Shown here: positions 1-8,629 of the stretch, piece by piece
Numbering within the stretch: the stretch's first letter is position 1
Layout of the letters: each line of letters begins with the position of its first letter
Assembly (NCBI GenBank): GCA_026707405.1
Contig: JAPOWW010000010.1
Location: 115,160 to 179,159, forward strand
DNA: 64,000 bases
DNA from: Chloroflexota bacterium
GTDB taxonomy: Bacteria; Chloroflexota; UBA11872; VXNJ01
Direction of reading: 5' to 3'
Position numbers and translations under genes: made by a program
Notes under the pieces: generated by a model
Told to the model about the DNA's origin: nothing
Databases searched by the model: none
The model's input: the letters and a program-made list of their open reading frames with translations, nothing else

Positions 1-2
1 CG

Positions 3-935
3 CTCCTGGGGATTTCCTGGGGAATATGGGGTGGCGCGGCCCGCGTATTCGCCGTCGGACTCGGCGGCATCATCTTCGTCGTCGCCGTACTGCCGCACGA
101 GATGGAGCTCTTCAACCGGGTCCTGTTCCTCCTGAACCCCGTCGCAATCGGATTCGGCTATTTCGCCGCGAGACCGCTCGGGCTGCACCACGCCAAACGC
201 ATGGTCATCGTCTCGACTTCGATTGTGATCATCTCCATGCTGCTCATTCGCGGCATCGAAGGTGTGCCGGGACTGCAACCCGTCAATCCGCAGGATATCG
301 GCGGGCTGATGCTCAACCTCCTCCTCGCCCTCTTCGGCATCTCGATGTCCATGCCCATAGGCATCGGGCTGGCGCTCGGACGGCAAAGCAACCTGCCGGT
401 GGTCAAAGTCGCGTGTGTGGTTTTCATCGAGGTCATTCGGGGCGTTCCCCTCATTACGCTCCTCTTCATGTCCCGGCACATCCTCCCGCTCACGTTCCCC
501 TCCCACATCAACGTAAGCGCGCTCTATCTGGCCGCCATCACCATCACCCTGTTCAGCTCGGCCTACATGGCCGAAAACGTGCGCGGCGGCATGGCCGCCG
601 TCTCGCCCGGCCAGACCGAAGCCGCCCGCGCGCTCGGACTCCGCGGCTGGCAGACCACGTTGCTCATTACACTGCCCCAGGGACTCAGGAACATCATTCC
701 CGCTATCGTCGGCCAGTTCATCAGCCTCTTCAAGGACACCAGCCTCGTATTCTTCATCGGCATGTTGGACCTCGTGGAGATGGGCCGTTCCGCTCTACAG
801 GACAGCAGCCTTGAGTTCATCGACAACGGACGCGAGGTCTACCTCTTCATCGCGGTAGTGTTTTGGGTGTTCTGTTTCTCGATGTCCTACGTCAGCAGAC
901 GAATCGAAGGCGCGCTGGGCGTAGGCCGGCGTTAG
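3..935 (+). CDS. Polar amino-acid ABC transporter permease (AapM/HisM type), 5' partial
   Basis: Inner-membrane permease that would pair with the ATPase at 1229 to import polar or general L-amino acids. The reading frame is open from base 3 with no stop, so the gene begins before the window; the ATG at 102 is internal. Several hydrophobic helices are visible, and the cytoplasmic EAA coupling loop is clear near the C-terminus (ARALGLRGW then LPQGLRNIIP). The end FKDTSLVFFIG is typical of the HisM/GlnP family. It ends in TAG at 933-935. The ATPase follows after about 290 bases of repeat-bearing spacer. The substrate is inferred from the family only. Confidence 0.88.
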   Translation, partial: LLGISWGIWGGAARVFAVGLGGIIFVVAVLPHEMELFNRVLFLLNPVAIGFGYFAARPLGLHHAKRMVIVSTSIVIISMLLIRGIEGVPGLQPVNPQDIGGLMLNLLLALFGISMSMPIGIGLALGRQSNLPVVKVACVVFIEVIRGVPLITLLFMSRHILPLTFPSHINVSALYLAAITITLFSSAYMAENVRGGMAAVSPGQTEAARALGLRGWQTTLLITLPQGLRNIIPAIVGQFISLFKDTSLVFFIGMLDLVEMGRSALQDSSLEFIDNGREVYLFIAVVFWVFCFSMSYVSRRIEGALGVGRR

Positions 936-985
936 ATGACCTACGTCGTTATGTCACTCCAAGCTGCGTCCAACCAACGCCTAAC

Positions 986-1013
986 CGTCATTCCGGCGAA
1001 GGCCGGAATCCAG
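986..1013. repeat. Interspersed palindromic repeat, copy 1
   Basis: A short inverted repeat: ATTCCGGC (990-997) pairs with GCCGGAAT (1002-1009) around a 4-base loop, with CGTC before and CCAG after. Variants of the same unit occur at 1133-1160 and 52692-52720. It sits between the permease and ATPase genes, where such hairpins often act as mRNA stabilisers or attenuators; that role is inferred. Confidence 0.75.
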
Positions 1014-1043
1014 TCCCCGCCTAGCGATCAACTGCCTCCGCCC

Positions 1044-1096
1044 GTGCGCCCTGAGCATGTCGAAGAGCCTGCCCTGAGCCTGCCGAAGAGGCGCAC
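1044..1096. repeat. Composite inverted/direct repeat (CCTGAGC...GAAGAG units)
   Basis: Two 18-base direct units, CCTGAGCATGTCGAAGAG (1050-1067) and CCTGAGCCTGCCGAAGAG (1073-1090), match at 16 of 18 positions. They are bounded by the inverted ends GTGCGCC (1044-1050) and GGCGCAC (1090-1096). It lies in the same spacer as two copies of the ATTCCCGC palindrome. Mobile-element-derived REP-like sequence is the likely nature; no transposase is nearby. Confidence 0.6.
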
Positions 1097-1110
1097 GTCA
1101 CCAGTCCCCT

Positions 1111-1160
1111 ACTCGTCATTCCCGCCCCTACCCGTCATTCCCGCGAAAGCGGGAATCCAT
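1111..1160. repeat. Interspersed palindromic repeat, truncated copy plus copy 2
   Basis: A half unit (CGTCATTCCCGC near 1114-1125) is followed by a full unit in which ATTCCCGC (1137-1144) pairs with GCGGGAAT (1149-1156) around GAAA. It is almost identical to the unit at 52692-52720, more than 50 kb away, so this is a dispersed family and not a local palindrome. Any reading frame crossing 936-1228 is composed of these repeats and is not a credible gene. Confidence 0.75.
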
Positions 1161-1228
1161 CCCCTCCCCCCCAATAACATGCGTCACCTCAACTCCACGC
1201 CAAAGAATCTCGCATCGGGAAAATCAAC

Positions 1229-2029
1229 ATGAGTGAACAGTTCACCGCAATGTCCAACGACAAAGCCCCCGACTACCTCTCACTGCCGCTCGAAGAGCGC
1301 GACGACATCATCGTCTGCGAGAACGTCCACAAGTGGTTCGGCGACTTCTGCGCCGTTCGCGACGTCAGCATGACCGTCAAGCGCGGCGAAGTGCTCGTCA
1401 TCTTCGGCCCCTCGGGGTCCGGCAAGTCAACCTTCATCCGCATGATCAACCGCCTTGAAGAGCACCAGCAGGGCCGCATCGTCGTCGACAACATCGAGAT
1501 GACCAACGACGTCCGCAACCTCGACGCCATACGCAGCGAAGTCGGTATGGTCTTTCAGCAGTTCAATCTATTCCCGCACATGTCCGCCATCGGCAACATC
1601 ATGCTCGCGCCCCAGCGCGTCCGCCATATGCCCAGAGCCGAGGCCGATGCCACCGCCATGCAGTTGCTCGAACGCGTCGGAATCCCCGAGCAAGCCCACA
1701 AATACCCCGCCGAACTTTCCGGTGGTCAGCAGCAGCGCGTCGCCATCGCCCGCGCCCTCGCCATGCAGCCCCAGATCATGCTCTTCGACGAGCCAACCTC
1801 CGCGCTCGACCCCGAGATGATCAAGGAAGTCCTCGACGCCATGCGCGAGCTCGCCGCCACCGGCATGACCATGCTCTGCGTCACCCACGAGATGGGCTTC
1901 GCCCGCGAAGTCGCCGACCGCATGGCCTTCTTCGACGAAGGAATGCTCGTCGAGCTAGGCACCCCCCAACAGATCTTCAACAACCCCCAGGAAGACCGCA
2001 CCCGCCTGTTCCTCCAACAAATCCTCTAG
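1229..2029 (+). CDS. Polar amino-acid ABC transporter ATP-binding protein (AapP/GlnQ type)
   Basis: ATPase subunit of 266 residues energising amino-acid import with the permease that ends at 935. After a 40-residue N-terminal extension it shows Walker A (GPSGSGKST), the Q-loop ([11 protein letters not shown]), the ABC signature ([15 protein letters not shown]), Walker B with catalytic Glu ([14 protein letters not shown]) and the switch His (CVTHEMGFA). QFNLFPHM and VTHEMGFA are typical of the polar amino-acid family (GlnQ, HisP, AapP). The ATG at 1229 is used; an ATG at 1250 is a possible alternative. The binding protein should lie before the window. Confidence 0.93.
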   Translation: MSEQFTAMSNDKAPDYLSLPLEERDDIIVCENVHKWFGDFCAVRDVSMTVKRGEVLVIFGPSGSGKSTFIRMINRLEEHQQGRIVVDNIEMTNDVRNLDAIRSEVGMVFQQFNLFPHMSAIGNIMLAPQRVRHMPRAEADATAMQLLERVGIPEQAHKYPAELSGGQQQRVAIARALAMQPQIMLFDEPTSALDPEMIKEVLDAMRELAATGMTMLCVTHEMGFAREVADRMAFFDEGMLVELGTPQQIFNNPQEDRTRLFLQQIL

Positions 2030-2046
2030 CCACCGCTAGGTCGGCC

Positions 2047-2463
2047 CTACTCCGCGAATACTCCGCGACGCCCGAATTCCGCCGCTACGGAGTTGTGAAC
2101 CGAGCGCGCCTCCGACTCCGCTCCAACCGCGTCGGCATTGGTCGGCTCTGGCCAGTCTCTTGGATATCTCGCTTCCGCTGCCCACTGTGTCAGTCCAGCC
2201 AGATCGGTATGGGCATCTTTTACAGGCCAACCCCCTGGAAGCAGATCGCACAAAGCGTCTAGGTCGTGTGTGTACGGGAATTCGATCCGCTCCAGTATCA
2301 GGGCCGCCTTAAGCGCCTTCTCTGCGGCCTGTTGGGCAAGCCAGCAGGCGTGACGAGGAGTCGACGGACTGCCTGATAGCAATCGCGAGGCCACGTCTAG
2401 GTCCTCTGCCGAGAACCGCAGCCAGCGGCTGGCCTCGCGTGCGGCGGGATCAAGGTCGTTCAT
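2047..2463 (-). CDS. HEPN-domain protein (partner of the MNT nucleotidyltransferase)
   Basis: A 138-residue, mostly helical protein of the HEPN family (PF05168 type). Visible hallmarks are the central AQQAAEKALKA helix, the THDLDAL segment and the C-terminal ARYPRDWPEPT region. It overlaps the 3' end of the MNT gene by 14 bases on the same strand, the classic two-gene arrangement of HEPN/MNT modules, in which the HEPN chain is either a toxic RNase restrained by the MNT partner or a non-catalytic partner. I do not see a clear R-x4-6-H RNase motif, which favours a HI0074-like non-catalytic role. It opens a probable defence island. Confidence 0.8.
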   Translation of the reverse strand: MNDLDPAAREASRWLRFSAEDLDVASRLLSGSPSTPRHACWLAQQAAEKALKAALILERIEFPYTHDLDALCDLLPGGWPVKDAHTDLAGLTQWAAEARYPRDWPEPTNADAVGAESEARSVHNSVAAEFGRRGVFAE

Positions 2464-2767
2464 ACAAGACCCTCCCGTCGCGAAGCGCCGCGTGCAGTAC
2501 GGTTCCCACCACCTGGCCTCGACTTGCGATCTCGTCGGGCGTGGTTACCACGATGTCCTTGCTCACCCCAAGGCCCCCCAGCAACCGCCGTATCTCAACT
2601 GCGATTCGACGCTTGTCCGGTGCGTCTTCCATCACGACAAGCAGGTCAACGTCGCTCCACTTGCTTGCCGTACCCCGCGCCTGGGAACCAAACAGAACGA
2701 CGCGAGACGGTTGAAACCGTCCCACTATCCGATCCACCATCGTCGAAATAATCGCTTCGGTAGTCAT
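2450..2767 (-). CDS. Minimal nucleotidyltransferase (MNT) of a HEPN/MNT module
   Basis: A 105-residue protein with the polymerase-beta-like nucleotidyltransferase signature G-S-x10-D-x-D, seen as FGSQARG then WSDVDLLVV; the two acidic residues would bind Mg-NTP. The length fits minimal NTases. Known homologues in type VII HEPN/MNT toxin-antitoxin pairs AMPylate or otherwise restrain the HEPN partner. Here MNT comes first and its end overlaps the HEPN start, suggesting translational coupling. Whether this pair is an active toxin-antitoxin system is inference from organisation and from the neighbouring restriction system. Confidence 0.82.
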   Translation of the reverse strand: MTTEAIISTMVDRIVGRFQPSRVVLFGSQARGTASKWSDVDLLVVMEDAPDKRRIAVEIRRLLGGLGVSKDIVVTTPDEIASRGQVVGTVLHAALRDGRVLYERP

Positions 2768-2840
2768 CGGCGATCCTGAGCTGCTATCAAAACCCCGAGG
2801 AAGACGGCAGTCGTATATTGCCGGAGCAGATACTTCTGCA

Positions 2841-4202
2841 TCAGGATTCCGAGGTGCTGCTTCGAGCCACAGTAGTCATCCCGGTAATTGAGACCTCGTG
2901 CTTTTCGACCGCTGTGATCTCGCCTTGGAGAATGGATACAAACCTGCGGCCACCGTCCGCTTCAAGTTCAACCGAGACTGCCACTCCGGAACTCAAGTCG
3001 TGATTCGCGTCCCAGAATTCAAGTTTGTAGGTTGGGATGTCGAAGCTAAGGCTGGAGATATCTGCATCCGTTGTCCAAACATGATCCGACGTACCCACAG
3101 GTGCCGGAAACCGGTCTCCGTCAGTGACTATACGCAGCCGCTTAGACTCTCCATCAACCGTGACGCGAACTGGCTTTGTAAGATGTCCGACTAGGTAAGC
3201 TTTGGCATCGGCTTGAACTTCAGCAACTTGCTGCGCCAAGCCTTCTCTCGCCGGCATGATTCCCCATCCACCATCTGCGTACCTTTCTATGAGGCCCAGC
3301 TCGGTTCCACCTGGTGTTACAACCAACCCCCTAGTATTGACGTCGTCAAACCACTCGACTTCAGGAATAGCGTCAGGGATTCGTCGCTGAGAGCCCTTGG
3401 GTAGGTAGGTGAGCGTGCCGAGGAAATAACGGACTGCGGGGTCTTTCGACTGTTGAAGGTCGGCGTACGCGTCACGCAGGGTCTTCCTGACGAATTCGTC
3501 GTTGTCTTTGATGATGAATTGTCGATCTACGGCCTCTTCCAAGGCGCTTCGGCGAGTGCGATGCTCCTTGAAAAGCCAGTTCCAGTACCAGTCGACTGAT
3601 TGCTTCATGCTTATATCGTCAGGACTCCAATAGATTTCTCTGCGATAAAACATGGCGTTGGCGATTTCACCCTCTACACGGCTCGAGACTGTTTCGCGAC
3701 GACTCGGGAAGAAAAGGCACCATACAGCGCGAAGAAGTTCCCTATGTATCGCCAGCGAAATGTGCGAGATGGGGCTTGCTCCTTTGCTGGATTCCCCAAT
3801 CGCCCAATACCGAAGTGCCTCGAAAGCTCTGTCAGTGCCAGCCTTCGTCAGATAGTCATCGAAGGAACGGAATTGCTTAAACCCCCTTTTGTTGACGTTG
3901 TATCGAAAGAAACCGACTGCATCGTCGAACGCCGTAGCTAGGTATTCCGCTGACTTCTCGTCGCATTCCCTCAAGGCTCTATACAGCCTGTGCAGACCGT
4001 GCTCGTTTTCTGCACTCCCGCCAGCCTCGTTGATGAGCACCTTTATCCCTCTTTCTATTGCTAGATGGGCTATGGGCGCACGGTTGGTCAACTGCACGAT
4101 AATCGTCTCTGCTACCAAATCCGGCCGGATCGGTGAGCAGTCGAGAATGGAGATTACGTCCTTTATCGATTCGTGAATCTTGTATCTGTCCATCGTGTCC
4201 AT
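2841..4202 (-). CDS. Protein of unknown function, possible HEPN-like N-terminus
   Basis: A 453-residue soluble protein I do not recognise. The N-terminal 80 residues contain HLAIERGIKVLINEAGG followed by HGLHRLYRAL, which resembles the helix-loop-H-x-L pattern of HEPN/Abi-like proteins; this is only a weak pattern match. The middle is charged and Trp/Tyr-rich, and the C-terminal part (about 250-450) looks beta-rich. It lies between a HEPN/MNT pair and an MmeI-like restriction enzyme, and its base composition is AT-richer than the housekeeping genes. Context suggests a defence or stress gene acquired horizontally. The ATG at 4202 has a second in-frame ATG at 4193. Confidence 0.6.
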   Translation of the reverse strand: MDTMDRYKIHESIKDVISILDCSPIRPDLVAETIIVQLTNRAPIAHLAIERGIKVLINEAGGSAENEHGLHRLYRALRECDEKSAEYLATAFDDAVGFFRYNVNKRGFKQFRSFDDYLTKAGTDRAFEALRYWAIGESSKGASPISHISLAIHRELLRAVWCLFFPSRRETVSSRVEGEIANAMFYRREIYWSPDDISMKQSVDWYWNWLFKEHRTRRSALEEAVDRQFIIKDNDEFVRKTLRDAYADLQQSKDPAVRYFLGTLTYLPKGSQRRIPDAIPEVEWFDDVNTRGLVVTPGGTELGLIERYADGGWGIMPAREGLAQQVAEVQADAKAYLVGHLTKPVRVTVDGESKRLRIVTDGDRFPAPVGTSDHVWTTDADISSLSFDIPTYKLEFWDANHDLSSGVAVSVELEADGGRRFVSILQGEITAVEKHEVSITGMTTVARSSTSES

Positions 4203-4608
4203 GTTGTTCAGACTCTACGCAAATTGAGCGGCTGACATCTGCCCCAATACTCTCACCAGTTGCCTATGTGCGTTTTGATCGCTGTCTAGAGAAATCAGCA
4301 GGCCAATTGCAAGAGCAGAGAGTAGTAACTTCCTCTTGAACCAGTCTACCGACCCACCACACCCTCTTGACGTCCCCAGCATCGCGGTAACATAGAAAGT
4401 GGATTGGGGGATGTTCCCGGTCGGCAGGGCTTTGAGCGTGCTTGAAGCCCCTTGCTTTTTGTGGGAAGACCGTAAGTCCCAAACCCTCTCACGTCGCCTT
4501 GCGGGCTCCGACGTAATTTCTGCTTGATGCAGTCCCAAGGGCCGTTGGATTGTTTCAGTCTGATAACGTGTCTACCTATCGGACAGGCAGTTAGGTGACA
4601 TTCGACAA
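4203..4608. other. Intergenic spacer in the defence-like island
   Basis: About 400 bases between the divergent genes at 4202 (minus) and 4633 (plus). Reading frames here lack any recognisable domain or good ribosome binding site and I do not call a gene. The sequence is AT-richer than the flanking core regions. It must hold the two divergent promoters, but I see no convincing -35/-10 pair. Confidence 0.4.
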
Positions 4609-4632
4609 TTGGACATACATCAATCCGAAGAC

Positions 4633-5508
4633 ATGGCTGTACCGAGAACCATCGAAATAGACCTCTATCGCGACCGCGTGGAGATTTGCCGGACAGAATT
4701 AATCCGATTCGGATATGCCATAGCCGGCATTATCGATGATGCTGAATTGATGCGCATTTACCTTAATGTGTGCCACCGTTTGGTATCAGTGCATCCGCGC
4801 CAAATTCTCAAATCGAAAGATTTTTCATGCAGCCCCGAGCATCAGGGGAGCCTCACTCAAATCGAGCGTGTCACTCGCAACGGCGGTGATCTCACCCCGT
4901 ATCTCAGCAGGAAAATACTCAACGCGGAATACAACGATCCATTGCTCAACGATTGGGGTATCCATCATCTACATCTTGGAGCAAATACTGAGAGGGACGG
5001 TTTCGTGAGTCGCACTGGACCATTGTTGTTCTGTCGCTTTGAAGACGAGAAGGCCTATTTCATAGATGTGCTCAAACATGGTTCATGGACGATGCAGAGG
5101 CTACTTGAGACGATGCATGAGAATTGGCCCGGACTTCTGTCACAGTTTCAACTCCATGGAGTTAAAGGCGACAGATTGACCGATAGACAAATAGAAACAT
5201 TACGAAACAAGAGACTCAATTACTGCATCGAAATGAAAGACGGCACGGTGTATGGCCCGCCAGGAGGTGGAATTACATCAGCAGGCACCAACATGATTGA
5301 CGTGGCAAAAGCAGATTACATCTTCTTCTCAGCTCAGAAGGAGCAACAAAGAATCATCGACAACATCGAAGAAATCGCTGCGGATGCGCATAGACAAGGA
5401 GTTGTTCTTCCTGACCCGGCCCGTTTCAGATTGCGCGATATTGACGGACAGTTCTACGCCGTGGAGGTGAATAGCAAAATAGGAGTCCCCTTAGATTCTC
5501 TTTCCTGA
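4633..5508 (+). CDS. Protein of unknown function in the defence-like island
   Basis: A protein of about 291 residues that I cannot assign. Noticeable features are a conserved-looking core with DWGIHHLHLG, RTGPLLFCRF and YFIDVLKHGSWT, rich in His and aromatic residues and alternating like beta strands, which could be a small nuclease or toxin-like fold; this is speculation. There is no signal peptide or membrane segment. Codon use and base composition are clearly AT-richer than in the flanking core genes, a sign of transfer. I start at ATG 4633, although an in-frame TTG at 4609 is possible. It converges with the restriction enzyme that ends at 5542. Confidence 0.6.
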   Translation: MAVPRTIEIDLYRDRVEICRTELIRFGYAIAGIIDDAELMRIYLNVCHRLVSVHPRQILKSKDFSCSPEHQGSLTQIERVTRNGGDLTPYLSRKILNAEYNDPLLNDWGIHHLHLGANTERDGFVSRTGPLLFCRFEDEKAYFIDVLKHGSWTMQRLLETMHENWPGLLSQFQLHGVKGDRLTDRQIETLRNKRLNYCIEMKDGTVYGPPGGGITSAGTNMIDVAKADYIFFSAQKEQQRIIDNIEEIAADAHRQGVVLPDPARFRLRDIDGQFYAVEVNSKIGVPLDSLS

Positions 5509-5541
5509 GTTTGACGTACAGTTTCGGTGATCGTCCCACCT

Positions 5542-8385
5542 TCACTGCCCTCTCTCCAGATTCATCCCCAACAACTCCCCCAACGCCTCCTCCTCCGAGA
5601 TATCCTCCACCCACCCATAGGCCGCTGCGACGGCTGAGTCGAGGTCCGCGTGCGCGTTGGCGAGCCATTGCGGGCGCTCGTTGTAGAGGTTGGTCAGCGT
5701 GCGTTTCTTGAGATTCCTTGCGGCGGACTCGTCGCGCGGCACCGGGCGCTTCGGATAGCCCGGCACAGGTTCGTCCACCCACTCCACCCATTCGGGCGGG
5801 TTGAGCCAGCGGTCCCTTAGCTCCACCAGCCGCCGGGCCGCGTCTGCGATGGCTATGGCGCGCGGATCGTTCGCGTAGTCGCGGGCCGGAACGTCCGGCG
5901 TCAGCCCCTCTGGGAACGGGAAAGTCTCAAAGGTGGTGGTCGGCGTGTAACGAGGATCGTTCCCGGCACCCAGCCATGTACCCTGCCGGAGCGACCATGC
6001 CTCGTGAAACCGGCTGTGCAGGATGCCGAAGGTCGTGTCGTCTTCCCGGGCGATAGGAGTCGTAGCGCTGTCGGGACATACGCTCGAATCGAGCCAGACG
6101 AACAGCCGGTGCTTGGCTACGCGAGGCGTCGCGATATAACGGGAAAGGCCCACTAGTGCCTTTCTCATATTGAGGCCCGGCTCACCGTGCCTATGCCAGG
6201 ATTCTCTCCGTGATCTTCTTCGGTTTCGTTGGCGTACCGGTTTCACGTGTTTCTCGACATAGGCGAACGGCGCTTCATAGAGTGCTGCGTCGGCTTCGCT
6301 CATGTTTGGGCCGAAGTCGATGACCCACTTGCCTGCCGGCCGCCGAGTTATGTCCATCCCGTTGATCCACGGCTTCAGAACGTCAGAGTTGGGTCTCCCA
6401 TTAGGGTTTGCGGGTAAGACAAGCCATTGCCGTGCGAGATCGCCGTGGATGTCAAATCGACCGTTCTTTTCGTCTCCTCTATGTGCGATGTTCTTGTTTG
6501 TATCCAGCACATCTGCTTGCGTTAGATCCAGTTCTTTGCCTTCGAGATCCGCGTGGATGTATGACGTTTCTGCGCCGTTCAGATAGGTGGAAAGCCCCGC
6601 ATCTTTGGTAGCGAAGCAAATCAGTGAGACTCGCACCGCCGCGCCCTCCACCACCCACGGCTCATCGGACCAAGCATCGACGATGGCTGTCTGATCGACG
6701 ATGCGGTCCAGCACAGCTCGGTTGGAGCCGCCTCGAATTGAATTGGTGGCGACAAGTCCGACGCGAGCGAGCTTTCCTTCCGTAACCAAACGCTCGGCCT
6801 TGTCGAACCAATAACAGACCAAATCCGCAGACGCAGGAACCAGCCCAACGTACGCTTTGCGCAGATCGTCAGTGCGATCGTCGCCTAACGCCGCAAGTAT
6901 GAGCGAACCGCCCAAAAATGGGGGATTCCCGATCACCACTTCCGCCTCCGGCCAGTCCGGCTCTTCCCCCTCCGGCGTCAATATCGCATCGCGGCATTCG
7001 ATTGTGTCCAGCGGCTTCAGGATCGGCTTGCGCGACTCCGAGAAGCCGTTGCGCCGCATCCACTGGATTTCCCCAATCCACACCGACACCCGCGCAAGCT
7101 CCGCCGCGTAGGGGTTTATCTCGATCCCCTTCACGCTCGCTGGTCCGACTTCCGGAAACGTCATCGGCAGGCCCATCGCGTCCGCTTCAAGCTGCACCCT
7201 GTGCTCCAGGTCCTTCAGCGCGTGCAGCGCCAGGTACAGGAAGTTCCCCGACCCGCACGCCGGATCGAGCACCTTGAAGCCGCGCAGCCGTTCCAGGAAG
7301 TCCCGCAGCAGCCCTTCCGCCCGCATTTGATGACGCTTCCGCGCCGCCCGCGTGCCAGCCCCGTCCGCCCGTTCCAGGCAGGCCGCTATTTCCGCTTTCG
7401 CCGCCTCCCATTCCGCCAGCCACGGACGCACTATCACCGGCTCGACGATCAGCATGATCTTGTCCCGGTCGGTATAGTGCGCACCTAGCTGCGCGCGCTT
7501 GCGCGGGTCCAGCCCCCGCTCGAACAGCGTCCCCAGTATCGACGGATCGATCTCCGACCAGTCCAGGTCCGCCGTCGCCAGCACCGTCTCGATTTCCGTC
7601 CTGTCCAGCGGCAGCGCCGAATCGTCATCGAACAGCCCGCCGTCGAACCACGCCACCTCCTCGAAGCCGACCCGGCCCCCTGTCGCCATCGCCCCGAACA
7701 GGTCGCGGGCAAGCTCCCCGAAGATCGCCGGTTGCCGCCGCGCCTGCTCCAGCATCCGCGTGAACATGCCGTTCGGCAGCAGCCCCACGTCCTCCGCGAA
7801 CATGCAGAACACCAGCCGGTTGACGAAGTGCGCCACCGCTTGCGGATCGTGGCCTCGCTCCCGCAGTCCCTGCGCCAGCGTTGCGAATGCCGCCGCCGCC
7901 CGTTCGGTCAGCGCCTGCCGCGTCTCGCCGGGCCGCAAGCGCTCCGGGTCCGAGAGCGCCCACTTGAGCCTGTCGCGCACCGTCGCGTCGGCGAGATCGT
8001 CCAGCCCGAACTCGTATACCCGGCTGACGCTGTTCGTCCAGTTCGTGTGGATACGGAACCGCAGCATGTCCGAGACGATCAGCAGCGGCGGGTTCTCCAG
8101 CGCCAGCGCATACTGCCGGAGCTGATTGAAAGCGGCGTCGAGGTTGGCGCGCTGGCCCTTGTACTCCCATGCGAAGTGATGGCGCTTCCAGACGTCCGCC
8201 CAGCCGTCGCCGCCCGTGTCCTTGCGCGCGCCGCGCTCGAAGCAGTAGTGCTCGCCCGTAGGATCCGCCTCGGCGGGAGTCGGCTCGTTCAGCAGCCGGC
8301 ACAGGTCGATGAAGTGCTCCTGCGCCGCCGAGCGCTCCTTCAGCTCCGACGCCCGCCATTTCGCGATGAACTGATACGGAGTCAT
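5542..8385 (-). CDS. MmeI-like single-chain restriction-modification enzyme (type IIL/IIG)
   Basis: A 947-residue enzyme combining DNA cleavage, adenine methylation and target recognition in one chain, close to MmeI in length. The N-terminus has a PD-ExK nuclease motif as D64-x9-E74-x-K76 (Asp of ADVW, then WEYKG), the same spacing as in MmeI. The methyltransferase has motif I VLDPACGSGNFLY near residue 375 and motif IV GNPPFLGG near 485, indicating an N6-adenine gamma-class enzyme. A spacer domain lies between nuclease and methylase, and a target-recognition domain occupies the C-terminal third (from about 620). All catalytic motifs look intact, so it is likely active. No separate S or R subunit is needed or seen. 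Confidence 0.9.
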   Translation of the reverse strand: MTPYQFIAKWRASELKERSAAQEHFIDLCRLLNEPTPAEADPTGEHYCFERGARKDTGGDGWADVWKRHHFAWEYKGQRANLDAAFNQLRQYALALENPPLLIVSDMLRFRIHTNWTNSVSRVYEFGLDDLADATVRDRLKWALSDPERLRPGETRQALTERAAAAFATLAQGLRERGHDPQAVAHFVNRLVFCMFAEDVGLLPNGMFTRMLEQARRQPAIFGELARDLFGAMATGGRVGFEEVAWFDGGLFDDDSALPLDRTEIETVLATADLDWSEIDPSILGTLFERGLDPRKRAQLGAHYTDRDKIMLIVEPVIVRPWLAEWEAAKAEIAACLERADGAGTRAARKRHQMRAEGLLRDFLERLRGFKVLDPACGSGNFLYLALHALKDLEHRVQLEADAMGLPMTFPEVGPASVKGIEINPYAAELARVSVWIGEIQWMRRNGFSESRKPILKPLDTIECRDAILTPEGEEPDWPEAEVVIGNPPFLGGSLILAALGDDRTDDLRKAYVGLVPASADLVCYWFDKAERLVTEGKLARVGLVATNSIRGGSNRAVLDRIVDQTAIVDAWSDEPWVVEGAAVRVSLICFATKDAGLSTYLNGAETSYIHADLEGKELDLTQADVLDTNKNIAHRGDEKNGRFDIHGDLARQWLVLPANPNGRPNSDVLKPWINGMDITRRPAGKWVIDFGPNMSEADAALYEAPFAYVEKHVKPVRQRNRRRSRRESWHRHGEPGLNMRKALVGLSRYIATPRVAKHRLFVWLDSSVCPDSATTPIAREDDTTFGILHSRFHEAWSLRQGTWLGAGNDPRYTPTTTFETFPFPEGLTPDVPARDYANDPRAIAIADAARRLVELRDRWLNPPEWVEWVDEPVPGYPKRPVPRDESAARNLKKRTLTNLYNERPQWLANAHADLDSAVAAAYGWVEDISEEEALGELLGMNLERGQ

Positions 8386-8629
8386 CCCATTTACTCACCG
8401 GGACCAACCCGCTGTCGGGTAGGCGCAAATCGTCGCTGGCGCAGGAAGAAGCATTCCACCGCGAAGTCTACTAGCCAACCCGGAACCCGCATTTGTCTGC
8501 CTAAAAACTCTTGACCTCCAACCCCAACTTGACAATAATCCCTTCACCGTGCGTGGAGGCAACGGATCGACTGGCCCTCTGGCGCGGTTTTTCGATTTAT
8601 TCGGGCCATCCAACGACTAGACAGAGGTA

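Noticed and set aside
936..1232. Open frame of 98 codons between the permease and ATPase genes
   Set aside because: It is made almost entirely of dispersed palindromic repeats, has low-complexity Pro-rich translation and no domain.
4215..4538. Minus-strand open frame of 107 codons in the defence island spacer
   Set aside because: No domain, no convincing ribosome site and composition like the spacer; overlapping frames look equally good.
5542..8385. BREX PglX or DISARM methylase
   Set aside because: The D-x9-E-x-K nuclease motif is present in the same chain and there are no BREX or DISARM partner genes; MmeI-like fits better.
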